Source: an uncultured Eubacteriales bacterium
GTDB taxonomy: Bacteria; Bacillota; Clostridia; TANB77; CAG-508
DNA: 14,592 bases
Direction of reading: 5' to 3'
Assembly: GCA_902760765.1 (NCBI GenBank)
Contig: CACWHO010000006.1
Location: 1-14,592 of the forward strand
In this document: in pieces, positions 6,113 to 13,743 of the stretch
Numbering within the stretch: the first letter of the stretch is position 1
How the letters are laid out: each line of letters starts with the position of its first letter
The notes under the pieces: model-generated
Seen by the model: the letters and a program-made list of their open reading frames with translations, nothing else
What the model was told of the DNA's origin: nothing
Databases searched by the model: none
Program-made: the position numbers and the translations under genes

Positions 6113-7333
6113 CTATAACATTAACCAATCTATAGCATTTATTTTCCTTATTCCATCATAATCAGCATCTAAATCATCATCTAATGTTAAAATATATTTA
6201 GGGTAATTATCATTAATTTTTTTCAGTGGCATTAATTCTCTTTCCAAAATTTTATTGTCTAGTTCATTATTTTCCCTAATTGTTAATGCAACTTGATAAT
6301 AAACTATTTCTTCTGGCTTTCTAGCTATAAAATCAACTTCTAAATCATCATATTTTCCAATAAATACTTCATAACCTCTTCTTAATAATTCAAGATAAAC
6401 AATATTTTCTAAAATATGTCCCATATCTCTACCAGATTTTTGTCCTAACATATAATATCTAAGCCCAATATCAACTGCATAATATTTTTCTTGAGTTTTT
6501 AATATTTCTTTTCCTTTTATATCATATCTGTTTGCTTTATAAACTAGGTAACTATCCAATAATGCATCAACATACTTTGAAATTGTATTATATGATGAAT
6601 TTTTTTCAATATCTTCTAGATTGTCACATATATTTTTTAAACTTGTTCTGTTCCCAATATTATCATATAAATATTTTATAACTTTTTCTAAAACAACTTT
6701 ATCTGTTATTTCTTTTCTTTGCATTACATCTTTAAACAAAATTGTATTATATATTCCATCCAGAAACATATTTATATTATTAGGATTTGTTTTATATAAA
6801 TCAATTGATTGAGGAAATGAACTATATCTTAAATAGTCTCTAAATTTTCTTGATAAATCAGTTTTATCTTCAAAAGCAGATACATATTCTTTAAATGATA
6901 ATGGTAGCATTTTTATTTCTATATATCTTCCTGTAAGTAATGTTGCTAATTCAGAAGAAAACAAATATGCATTTGAGCCAGTTATATATAAATCAACATC
7001 TTTATTTATAAATAAACTATCTACTGTTTTTTCAAAATCTTTTACATTTTGTATTTCATCTAAAAACACATATGTTTTCTTTCCTTTTACCAATTTCTGT
7101 TTTATATATTCATACAATTTTTTTCTATCTTGTAATTCTTCATAATCAGAATTTTCAAAATTGATTGATATTATTTGACTTCTTTCAACTCCAGTTTTTA
7201 ATAAATATTCTTGAAAAATTTCTAATAATGTTGATTTTCCACATCTTCTGATTCCTGTAATAACTTTTATTATTTGTTTATCTTTAAAATTCTTTAGTAT
7301 AGATAAATAATCTTCCCTATTTATTTTTTCCAT
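6113..7333 (-). CDS. AAA family ATPase with DUF4143 C-terminal domain
   Basis: A 406-residue protein of the widespread, poorly understood bacterial and archaeal AAA_14/DUF4143 ATPases. The N-terminal ATPase shows Walker A GIRRCGKST (27-35), Walker B TYVFLDEIQNV (87-97) and a sensor motif YITGSNAYL (116-124). A helical middle part (about 190-270) has a winged-helix look ('NRTSLKNICDNL...SYNTISKYVDALLDSYLVYKANRYD'). The C-terminal DUF4143 part (about 270-406) contains 'HILENIVYLELLRRGYEVFIG' and 'EVDFIARKP...YYQVAL', a restriction-endonuclease-like pattern in which Gln replaces the usual E-x-K ending. Length is normal and the frame intact. It has its own promoter and terminator, so it is a single-gene unit. 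Such genes are often mobile or multi-copy; a biological role is not established. SD AAGGGG is 11 bases before the ATG. Confidence 0.9.
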   Translation of the reverse strand: MEKINREDYLSILKNFKDKQIIKVITGIRRCGKSTLLEIFQEYLLKTGVERSQIISINFENSDYEELQDRKKLYEYIKQKLVKGKKTYVFLDEIQNVKDFEKTVDSLFINKDVDLYITGSNAYLFSSELATLLTGRYIEIKMLPLSFKEYVSAFEDKTDLSRKFRDYLRYSSFPQSIDLYKTNPNNINMFLDGIYNTILFKDVMQRKEITDKVVLEKVIKYLYDNIGNRTSLKNICDNLEDIEKNSSYNTISKYVDALLDSYLVYKANRYDIKGKEILKTQEKYYAVDIGLRYYMLGQKSGRDMGHILENIVYLELLRRGYEVFIGKYDDLEVDFIARKPEEIVYYQVALTIRENNELDNKILERELMPLKKINDNYPKYILTLDDDLDADYDGIRKINAIDWLML

Positions 7334-7405
7334 ATTTAATTCATCCCCTTCTTAATACATAATTTGGCTGAAAAATAATATGTTTAGCTTTAAACTTCAT
7401 TTTTA

Positions 7406-7444
7406 TGACTATAATAATTATACTCTTATTTTATATTATAGTCA
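7406..7444. promoter_or_regulatory. 11-bp perfect inverted repeat bracketing the ATPase -10 box (possible operator)
   Basis: TGACTATAATA (7406-7416) and TATTATAGTCA (7434-7444) are exact inverse complements separated by 17 bases. One arm covers the -35 box and the other the expected transcription start, so a dimeric repressor bound here would occlude the promoter. The operator role is inferred. Confidence 0.45.
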
Positions 7445-7445
7445 A
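7417..7445 (-). promoter_or_regulatory. Strong promoter of the AAA/DUF4143 ATPase gene
   Basis: On the minus strand TTGACT (7440-7445) is followed after 17 bases by a perfect TATAAT (7417-7422). Transcription would start near 7410, giving a leader of about 75 bases. Confidence 0.8.
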
Positions 7446-7471
7446 GTTTTTTCAAAAATATGAAAAAACTT
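7444..7471. repeat. Second inverted repeat overlapping the terminator
   Basis: AAGTTTTTTCA (7444-7454) and TGAAAAAACTT (7461-7471) form an 11-bp stem with a 6-base loop. The right arm (7461-7471) is shared with the terminator stem at 7463-7492, so the two hairpins exclude each other. Confidence 0.6.
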
Positions 7472-7492
7472 CTTAAAATCAAGAAGTTTTTT
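7463..7492 (-). terminator. Intrinsic terminator after the TrmH-type methyltransferase gene
   Basis: AAAAAACTTCTT (7463-7474) and AAGAAGTTTTTT (7481-7492) form a perfect 12-bp stem with a 6-base loop, and T-rich sequence follows on the minus strand. It lies about 80 bases after the methyltransferase stop codon. Confidence 0.75.
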
Positions 7493-7571
7493 AAATTTGT
7501 AAATATTTTATTAATATATATTCTGTAAAAAGTGTAATAAGAAAGCTTAATCTATTGCTCCTGATTGCATT

Positions 7572-8363
7572 TTATAATTTTGTTTTTCTTCTTACATATT
7601 CATATAAAACAACTGCAGTACTTACTGCTGCATTTAAGCTTTCTGTTTTTCCAAGCATTGGTATTTTTATTTTAATATCTGCCATATCTTGTATTTCTTT
7701 TTCAACACCATTTGCTTCATTTCCAATTACAATAACTTTTTTATTTAAGTCAGCATCATATAAACTATTTTCTGTTTGTAATGAAGTAACTAAAATTTTA
7801 AATTTATGTTTTTTAATTTCTTTTAATGTTTCTTGTAAATTATCACACTCTATAATTCTAACCCTAAAAATTGCTCCCATTGTTGAGCGGATAACTTTAG
7901 GATTATAACAATCAGCCGTCCCTTTTGAAACCAATATTTGTGATAATCCAATACTATCTATAGTTCTTAAAATTGTACCCAAATTTCCAGGGTCTTGAAT
8001 ATCGTCTAATGCCACAATAATGTCACTATTATAGTCTATTTTATTATTATCAATTTTCCTATCTATAACAGCTAAAATACCTTGTGGTGCATTAACATCT
8101 GATATCAATTTAAATATATTTTCTGTAACATAAATACACTCATATTTTGCAATTTCATACATTAGATTTTTAGGAATAATCTCTGTTTTTAGGCAATTTT
8201 CACATATTACTATTTGTTTTATTTTTGCATTTTCTTCAATTGCTTCTTTTATTAATTTAATTCCTTCTACAATAAATTCGTTATTAATATCTCTATATTT
8301 CTTTTCTTTTAGTTTTCTAATGTTTTTAATTAACTCATTATCTTTACTTGAAATAATTTTCAT
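7572..8363 (-). CDS. TrmH/SpoU family RNA 2'-O-methyltransferase
   Basis: A 263-residue SPOUT-class enzyme that uses S-adenosylmethionine to methylate a ribose 2'-OH in rRNA or tRNA. The N-terminal substrate-binding domain (about 1-100) contains 'NEFIVEGIKLIKEAIE', typical of the SpoU_sub_bind type found in RlmB and TsnR relatives. The trefoil-knot catalytic domain carries all three motifs: DPGNLGTILRT (124-134), VIGNEANGV (212-220) and IPMLGKTESLNAAVSTAVVLYE split over 234-255. NPKVIRSTMGAIF (154-166) is also diagnostic. Arg133 in motif 1 and Asn217 in motif 2 are at the expected active-site positions. It follows mfd after 88 bases, has a possible own promoter and ends before a clear terminator. 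The exact nucleotide modified cannot be told from sequence alone. Confidence 0.92.
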   Translation of the reverse strand: MKIISSKDNELIKNIRKLKEKKYRDINNEFIVEGIKLIKEAIEENAKIKQIVICENCLKTEIIPKNLMYEIAKYECIYVTENIFKLISDVNAPQGILAVIDRKIDNNKIDYNSDIIVALDDIQDPGNLGTILRTIDSIGLSQILVSKGTADCYNPKVIRSTMGAIFRVRIIECDNLQETLKEIKKHKFKILVTSLQTENSLYDADLNKKVIVIGNEANGVEKEIQDMADIKIKIPMLGKTESLNAAVSTAVVLYEYVRRKTKL

Positions 8364-8418
8364 AACATGACCTTTCTATTACAATATTGATGCATATGCC
8401 AAGGAACGTAATAAATTG

Positions 8419-8448
8419 CTTATATTACTAAATTTTAAACCATGTAAA
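8419..8448 (-). promoter_or_regulatory. Possible promoter of the TrmH-type methyltransferase gene
   Basis: TTTACA (8443-8448) and TATAAG (8419-8424) are 18 bases apart on the minus strand, in the mfd-methyltransferase gap. Each box differs from consensus at one base. Readthrough from mfd is also possible, as no terminator is seen there. Confidence 0.45.
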
Positions 8449-8451
8449 GCA

Positions 8452-11400
8452 TCAAATATTAGAAGTATTTTTTAAAAATTCAATAACTTCTTTTAAAATT
8501 TTCTTTTCATTTGAAGAATTTACATCTAGTGTAATCATTGGCTTTACACCAGGTGAAAATTTTATTTTTGTTTTATATTTTGTAATTAATTTTGGAATGT
8601 CAACATTAAATTTACTTTGCTCATATGTAAATAAAACGCCATCTTTAACACTAGAAATCTTAGTTATATATTGTGCTTTTGCCAAATATTTTATTCTTGC
8701 AATATCTAATAAGTTTTCTAATTCATCTGGCATATTTCCAAATCTATCTATAATTTCATCAACAACGTTTTGAATATCTTCTTCATTTTTGCAAAGAGCA
8801 ATGTCTTGATATATTTCAATTTTTTGTGCTGAATCTTTTATAAATTCATCTGGAATATAACTTGATACATTTAAATCTATTTGTATGTCTATATCTTGTT
8901 CAACTTCTTTTCCTTGCATTTCTTTTATTACTTCATCTAATAAATTACAATATGTATCATATCCAACTTGTTCTAGATGACCTGATTGTATTTCTCCAAG
9001 TAAGCTTCCTGCTCCTCTTATTTCCATATCTCTCATTGCAATTTTAAATCCAGAGCCAAATTCAGTAAATTCTTTAATTGCTTTTAACCTTTTATCTGCT
9101 TCTTCTGAAAGCATTTTTTCTCTTTTATATGTTATATAAGCATATGCTTGCCTGTCTGACCTACCAACTCTACCTCTAATTTGATATAATGCTGCTAAAC
9201 CGATTCTATCAGCATTTTCAACAATTATTGTATTTGCATTTGGTATATCAATTCCAGATTCCAAAATTGTTGTACATACTAAAACATTTGATTTTTTATC
9301 AATAAAATCTTGCATTATTCCTTCAATTTGATTACCTGTCATTTGTCCATGTGCATATACAACTTCCGCTTCTGGTACAAGTCTTGCAATTTCATCAGCC
9401 TTTTTTTGAATAGTATCAACCCTATTATAAATATAAAATACTTGGCCATCTCTTTCAAGTTCTTTTGTAATAGCTTCTTTTATAACTTCTTCATCATATT
9501 CTAACACATAGGTTTGTACTGGCTTTCTATTTTGTGGTGGTTCATAAATAACAGACATATCTCTTATTCCAACAATTGACATATGCATTGTTCTAGGAAT
9601 TGGTGTTGCAGTCATTGTTAAAACATCGATATTTGCCTTGTATTCTTTTAATTTTTCTTTTGCTTTTACTCCAAATCTATGTTCCTCATCTACTATTAGT
9701 AAACCAAGGTCTTTAAATTCAATGTCTTTACTTAATAATCTATGTGTTCCAATTACAATATCAACTTCTCCAAGTTTTAATTTTTTTGCAACTTCTTTTT
9801 GATATTTAGTACTTTTAAAACGATTTAAGATTTCTACTTTTATTGGAAAATCTTTCATTCTTTCTTTAAATTCTTGATACTGTTGTTCAGCTAAAACTGT
9901 TGTTGGTACTAAATATGCAACTTGCTTTTGGTCCATTACAGCTTTAAATGCAGCTCTTATTGCAACTTCTGTTTTACCATATCCAACGTCTCCACAAAGT
10001 AATCTATCCATAGGTTTTGGACTTTCCATATCTTTTTTTACTTCTTCAATGCATCTTAATTGGTCATCTGTTTCTTGATATGGAAATTCGTCTTCAAATT
10101 GTTTTTGCCAAGGAGTATCTTTACTAAATGCAAATCCTTTTGCCTTTTCTCTTTTTGCATATAATTCTATAAGTTCTCTTGCAACAGCACGTAAATTATT
10201 TTTTACTTTTTCTTTTGTCCTTTGCCAATCTTTGCTTCCAATGCTATTTACAGGTGGTTTAATAACGTCTCCACCAACATATTTTCTAATAACGTCTAAT
10301 TGGTTTGTTGGAATATATAAAATATCATCATTTTTATATTTTAATTTTATATAATCTTTTGTTGTTCCATCTGCAGTAATAGTATTTACACCAACAAAAA
10401 TTCCTATACCATAATTCTTGTGTACAACATAATCTCCTGGTTTTAAGTCAGCATAAACTACTTTTTCTCCTTCTACAAATGCTTTATTTTGTATATGTTT
10501 TCTTTTCTTTCCACTTTCTACTAAATCATCTGCTGAAATTAAAATTTGGTTTATATCAAAATTTTCAAATCCCTCAGAGATTTTTCCTATTGTGATTGTT
10601 ACAATGTTTTCACTAGATTTTACAACAATGGTTTTATCTAATTTTTCTTCTATTTTGCATAATATGTCTTCTTTTTCTAAAAGCTCTTTAACTTTTTTGG
10701 CTTTTTCTTTTGAATCAACCATTATATAAATACTTTTATTTTCTTTATTCCATTTTTTGATATCATCAAATAAATTTTGAATTTCCTTTTTATAGTAGTT
10801 TATTTCTCTATAATTAAAATGAAATTTTACTGCCTGTTTTTTTGTTTCAACATCTTGTTTTTCTAAATAAATTATTTGCCTATCTTTTAATTCTTCTATG
10901 TCAAGTGCTGATATTAATTCCAATGATTCTGGAACTATTTTTCCTTTTTCAATTATATTTTTTATAAGATTATTATTGTCATTTAATATGTTTTCTTCTC
11001 TTTGTTCTACTTTACCAATTTGGTCTATCATAACAACATAGTTGTCATTTAAATAATCTATTAAATTAGATTGTTCTTCATAAAATTCTTTAAAATATTT
11101 GTCAACTTTGCTTGCATAATTTCCAGTTTTTATTTGTTCTAAATCATTTTCTAAATTTTCTTCTTGTGTATCATCTTGTATTTTATCTTTTATTTTTTTG
11201 CAAATATTTTCTAGTGAATCTTCTAATACATATTCATATGATGGATATATTTTTATTTTATCTATTGTTTCTATTGACCTTTGACTTGTAATGCTGAATT
11301 TTCTGATAGAGTCAATTTCATCTCCCCATAATTCAATTCTAACACCTGTTTTTTGGTCAAGTGAAATATCAATAATTCCACCTCTTACACTAAATTCGCC

Positions 11401-11910
11401 TTTTCCATCAATTAAGTCATATCTTACATATCCTAAATTTATAAGTTTTTCCTTAATTTCTTCTAAGTTACAAATATCTCCGACTTTTAGATTAATTATG
11501 TTTTTTTCAAGTGTTTTCTTTGATGGCAATTTTTGCATAAGACTTTCAATTGTTGTAACAACTATTAAATCTTTTTTATCTATAATTTTGTTTATTGCAT
11601 CTATTCTTTCAAAAGGTAAATCATTACTTTCTGCATCAAAGTCATATGTTACAATCTCTTTTTTAGGGAAAAATACCACTTTTTCTTTGTCAAGACTCTG
11701 TAAATTTTCATATATTTTTTTAGCTTGTATCTCATTATATGTAACAACTAATATTGGTTTTTTATTATATAAATTAATTCCCTCAATTATTTGTATTTCT
11801 CCAACGTCAGTTAAGCCCGATACTGATACCGGGCCCTTTTTATTTTCTATTTCTTTACTTAAATCAACAAATTTCTTTGTTTTTCCTAATTCTCCTATTA
11901 TTGTATTCAT
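8452..11910 (-). CDS. mfd: Transcription-repair coupling factor Mfd
   Basis: A 1152-residue DNA translocase, close to the usual length of about 1150-1180. Mfd pushes stalled RNA polymerase off DNA lesions and recruits UvrA. Domains in order: UvrB-like N-terminus (about 1-340, with 'FPKKEIVTYDFDAESNDLPFERI' near 81-103 and 'GEFSVRGGIIDI' at 171-182), the RNA-polymerase-interacting CarD-like domain (about 485-550, 'GDYVVHKNYGIGIFVG'), a RecG-like helicase core (about 570-950) and the C-terminal autoinhibitory D7 domain (about 1000-1140). Core motifs are Walker A GDVGYGKTE (640-648), DEEH (741-744), TATPIPRT (767-774) and motif VI QIRGRVGRSDR (910-920). The frame is intact. The SD (TAGGAG) is about 11 bases before ATG 11910, rather far, which suggests modest translation. 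The gene follows the replication-relaxation-like gene after 37 bases and is probably cotranscribed with it. Confidence 0.98.
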   Translation of the reverse strand: MNTIIGELGKTKKFVDLSKEIENKKGPVSVSGLTDVGEIQIIEGINLYNKKPILVVTYNEIQAKKIYENLQSLDKEKVVFFPKKEIVTYDFDAESNDLPFERIDAINKIIDKKDLIVVTTIESLMQKLPSKKTLEKNIINLKVGDICNLEEIKEKLINLGYVRYDLIDGKGEFSVRGGIIDISLDQKTGVRIELWGDEIDSIRKFSITSQRSIETIDKIKIYPSYEYVLEDSLENICKKIKDKIQDDTQEENLENDLEQIKTGNYASKVDKYFKEFYEEQSNLIDYLNDNYVVMIDQIGKVEQREENILNDNNNLIKNIIEKGKIVPESLELISALDIEELKDRQIIYLEKQDVETKKQAVKFHFNYREINYYKKEIQNLFDDIKKWNKENKSIYIMVDSKEKAKKVKELLEKEDILCKIEEKLDKTIVVKSSENIVTITIGKISEGFENFDINQILISADDLVESGKKRKHIQNKAFVEGEKVVYADLKPGDYVVHKNYGIGIFVGVNTITADGTTKDYIKLKYKNDDILYIPTNQLDVIRKYVGGDVIKPPVNSIGSKDWQRTKEKVKNNLRAVARELIELYAKREKAKGFAFSKDTPWQKQFEDEFPYQETDDQLRCIEEVKKDMESPKPMDRLLCGDVGYGKTEVAIRAAFKAVMDQKQVAYLVPTTVLAEQQYQEFKERMKDFPIKVEILNRFKSTKYQKEVAKKLKLGEVDIVIGTHRLLSKDIEFKDLGLLIVDEEHRFGVKAKEKLKEYKANIDVLTMTATPIPRTMHMSIVGIRDMSVIYEPPQNRKPVQTYVLEYDEEVIKEAITKELERDGQVFYIYNRVDTIQKKADEIARLVPEAEVVYAHGQMTGNQIEGIMQDFIDKKSNVLVCTTILESGIDIPNANTIIVENADRIGLAALYQIRGRVGRSDRQAYAYITYKREKMLSEEADKRLKAIKEFTEFGSGFKIAMRDMEIRGAGSLLGEIQSGHLEQVGYDTYCNLLDEVIKEMQGKEVEQDIDIQIDLNVSSYIPDEFIKDSAQKIEIYQDIALCKNEEDIQNVVDEIIDRFGNMPDELENLLDIARIKYLAKAQYITKISSVKDGVLFTYEQSKFNVDIPKLITKYKTKIKFSPGVKPMITLDVNSSNEKKILKEVIEFLKNTSNI

Positions 11911-11947
11911 TTAAATGCTAGCTCCTATAAATAAGGTTATTTTATAT

Positions 11948-12886
11948 TTATTCATTTGAAAGCAATTTTAAATCTACCTCTTGCATTTTATATTTACCGT
12001 CAACTAATTTAAATGTTGTCAATGACTTTTCTAGTGATTCACTATTTTGTTTTAAATCTGTTGTAAATAGCATTTCAATATTTGGTAATTCTAATTTATT
12101 TACTACAATTTCCTTAAAGCACTCCATCATGTGTTTTTCGTCTTCACACACAAATATTAGTTGTGGAATACTAGAAAATCCAGAATCTCCTGGTACAAAA
12201 TTTTCGTAAAAGTCTTTATATAACTTCATTTTTTGTACAAGCTTATTTTTCCAATTTTCTTCTCTTCTAAATACTTCAAATATAAATTGGATTGATTTAT
12301 TATTTTTAGTTAATTTTACGGCTCCACCAGATACTTTAAAATTCTTACCTAGTGATTTTGCTGTAAGTGTTGGTTTTACAATAAATTCATCAAATGTTTT
12401 TACTTTTTTTAAATATGCAATTAGAACTTGATTTCCAGCAAGTCTTTTCTTTATCATTGCAACTGTTTTTGTATTATCAGATGGTTGCCATTTACAATCT
12501 ATTTCTCTTGATGTTAATAAATATTTTCCCATTTTTTCAAGGCAATAAACTCTATAAATTCCACTTCCTTCTTGTGAAGTAAAATAATACCTTGTTAAAA
12601 TTTTAGATTTTACTAAAGCATCTAATTTATTATTTAATTTGTCTTGTGATTTTATATCTACACCTTTTATTTCGAGCATTTGGAATAATTGTCTTGAAGT
12701 TATAAATTCAAATTCATTAACTAAATTTAATATTTCAAAATGAATATCTGTAATATGTCCAATATTTATTTTATGAATAATTTGGTTCATTGATACATAT
12801 CCATCTTTTCCATCAAATGTTTTAATTTCTCCTTCCCTTATAGCAAATGGGGAAATTTCTGTTTTAATTTCATTATCTTCAACCAT
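11948..12886 (-). CDS. Winged-helix protein resembling the replication-relaxation family
   Basis: A 312-residue protein I do not recognise with certainty. Residues 43-125 look like a winged helix: 'ITDIHFEILNLVNEFEFITSRQLFQML', a second helix pair with 'KLNNKLDALVKSKILTRYYF', and a wing plus 'YRVYCLEKMGKYLL'. The C-terminal half contains 'SIQFIFEVFRREENWKNKLVQKMKLY' (198-223) and 'IPQLIFVCEDEKHMMECF' (240-257). Both resemble the 'E.D.GTE....KL..Y' and 'P.VLFV..D..R' parts of replication-relaxation proteins, which are usually found on plasmids and conjugative elements. No relaxase, Rep or transfer genes lie nearby; instead it sits between rluB and mfd. SD GGAGGT is ideally placed before ATG 12886. 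No signal peptide or membrane segment. The fold guess is moderate; function is unknown. Confidence 0.55.
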   Translation of the reverse strand: MVEDNEIKTEISPFAIREGEIKTFDGKDGYVSMNQIIHKINIGHITDIHFEILNLVNEFEFITSRQLFQMLEIKGVDIKSQDKLNNKLDALVKSKILTRYYFTSQEGSGIYRVYCLEKMGKYLLTSREIDCKWQPSDNTKTVAMIKKRLAGNQVLIAYLKKVKTFDEFIVKPTLTAKSLGKNFKVSGGAVKLTKNNKSIQFIFEVFRREENWKNKLVQKMKLYKDFYENFVPGDSGFSSIPQLIFVCEDEKHMMECFKEIVVNKLELPNIEMLFTTDLKQNSESLEKSLTTFKLVDGKYKMQEVDLKLLSNE

Positions 12887-12898
12887 TTTTTACCTCCA

Positions 12899-12920
12899 AT
12901 ATTAAAAAATTTTTTAATAT
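12899..12920. repeat. 22-base perfect AT-only palindrome next to the ribosome binding site
   Basis: ATATTAAAAAA (12899-12909) joins its exact inverse complement (12910-12920). It lies directly after the candidate -10 box and one base before the GGAGGT ribosome binding site (12892-12897) of the winged-helix gene. It could be a protein-binding site or the remains of a weak rluB terminator; AT-only palindromes also arise by chance. Confidence 0.5.
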
Positions 12921-12948
12921 ATTCTATATAATTTTTAATTATAATCAA
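12921..12948 (-). promoter_or_regulatory. Weak candidate promoter before the winged-helix gene
   Basis: TTGATT (12943-12948) and TAGAAT (12921-12926) are 16 bases apart on the minus strand. The -35 overlaps the stop codon of rluB. The match is modest in a very AT-rich gap of 58 bases. Confidence 0.35.
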
Positions 12949-13664
12949 TTTTTTAAAATTTTTTCTACTTCTTTTTGCGATAAAAATCTCCACTTTCCAA
13001 GTTCTAAGTCTTTTACCCCAATATCTCCAATTTTACTTCTATGTAGTGCAATAACCTTTCTATTAACTGCCTCACACATCTTTCTAACTTGTCTATTTTT
13101 TCCTTCATGAATCGTTATTTCTAATCTTGATATATCTTTTTCTGTATCTTTTTTTAGAATTTTTACCTTAGCTGGTTTTGTTATATAGTCGTCAATTTGG
13201 ACTCCATTTCTTAATTTTTCTACTTCTTCGTTTGTAATAATTCCTTTTACTGTTACAGTATATGTTTTTGTTATTTCATGTTTTGGGTGTGTTACTTTAT
13301 ATACAAATTCTCCATCATTGGTTAAAATCAAAGCTCCTGATGTATACATATCAAGCCTTCCAACAGGAACAATTCTTTCTTTTACTTTTACCAAGTTTAA
13401 AACTGTATCTCTATCAAACTGGTCTTTTACAGTTGTTACATATCCTATTGGTTTATTTAAAAGTATGTATACCTTTTTTTCATTATTTTTAACTTCTTTT
13501 CCACAATATGTAACTTTATCCACATTTTGGTCTATTTTTGTTCCTAATTCTGTTACAGCTTTTCCATTAACAAAAACTTTACCATCTAAAATTAATTCTT
13601 CACATTTTCTTCTAGATGCAATTCCAGCATTTGCTAAAAACTTTTGTAATCTGACTTGTTCCAC
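12945..13664 (-). CDS. rluB: RsuA/RluB family rRNA pseudouridine synthase
   Basis: A 239-residue enzyme that isomerises a uridine in rRNA, in the RluB relatives of the large subunit. An N-terminal S4 RNA-binding domain (3-50: 'RLQKFLANAGIASRRKCEELI', 'GKVFVNGK') is followed by the synthase domain with 'YILLNKPIGYVTT' (66-78), the catalytic Asp105 in VGRLDMYTSGALILTNDG (101-118), 'KTYTV' (133-137) and 'IHEGKNRQVRKMCEAV' (185-200). The length fits the RluB/RsuA group, although RsuA and RluB cannot be fully separated by eye. Translation starts at GTG (13664) with an AAAGGAAG site about 7-8 bases upstream; no ATG is available that would keep the S4 domain. It follows the RluD-type gene after 79 bases. 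Confidence 0.92.
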   Translation of the reverse strand: MEQVRLQKFLANAGIASRRKCEELILDGKVFVNGKAVTELGTKIDQNVDKVTYCGKEVKNNEKKVYILLNKPIGYVTTVKDQFDRDTVLNLVKVKERIVPVGRLDMYTSGALILTNDGEFVYKVTHPKHEITKTYTVTVKGIITNEEVEKLRNGVQIDDYITKPAKVKILKKDTEKDISRLEITIHEGKNRQVRKMCEAVNRKVIALHRSKIGDIGVKDLELGKWRFLSQKEVEKILKN

Positions 13665-13683
13665 TAGAAAGCTTCCTTTCTTA

Positions 13684-13699
13684 TTTTATTTAAATAAAA
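13684..13699. repeat. 16-base AT palindrome between rluD and rluB
   Basis: TTTTATTT joined to AAATAAAA is perfectly symmetric and lies in the 79-base gap before the rluB ribosome binding site. It has no loop and no following T run on the minus strand, so it is not a good terminator. No function is assigned. Confidence 0.4.
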
Positions 13700-13743
13700 A
13701 TAAATCTAACTTCTTTAATATACTTATAAATTTATTACTTTCA

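Noticed and set aside
11291..11914. 207-codon plus-strand open frame opposite the start of mfd
   Set aside because: Mfd is intact and well conserved on the other strand; the plus-strand product is low-complexity Ser/Phe/Ile with no motif.
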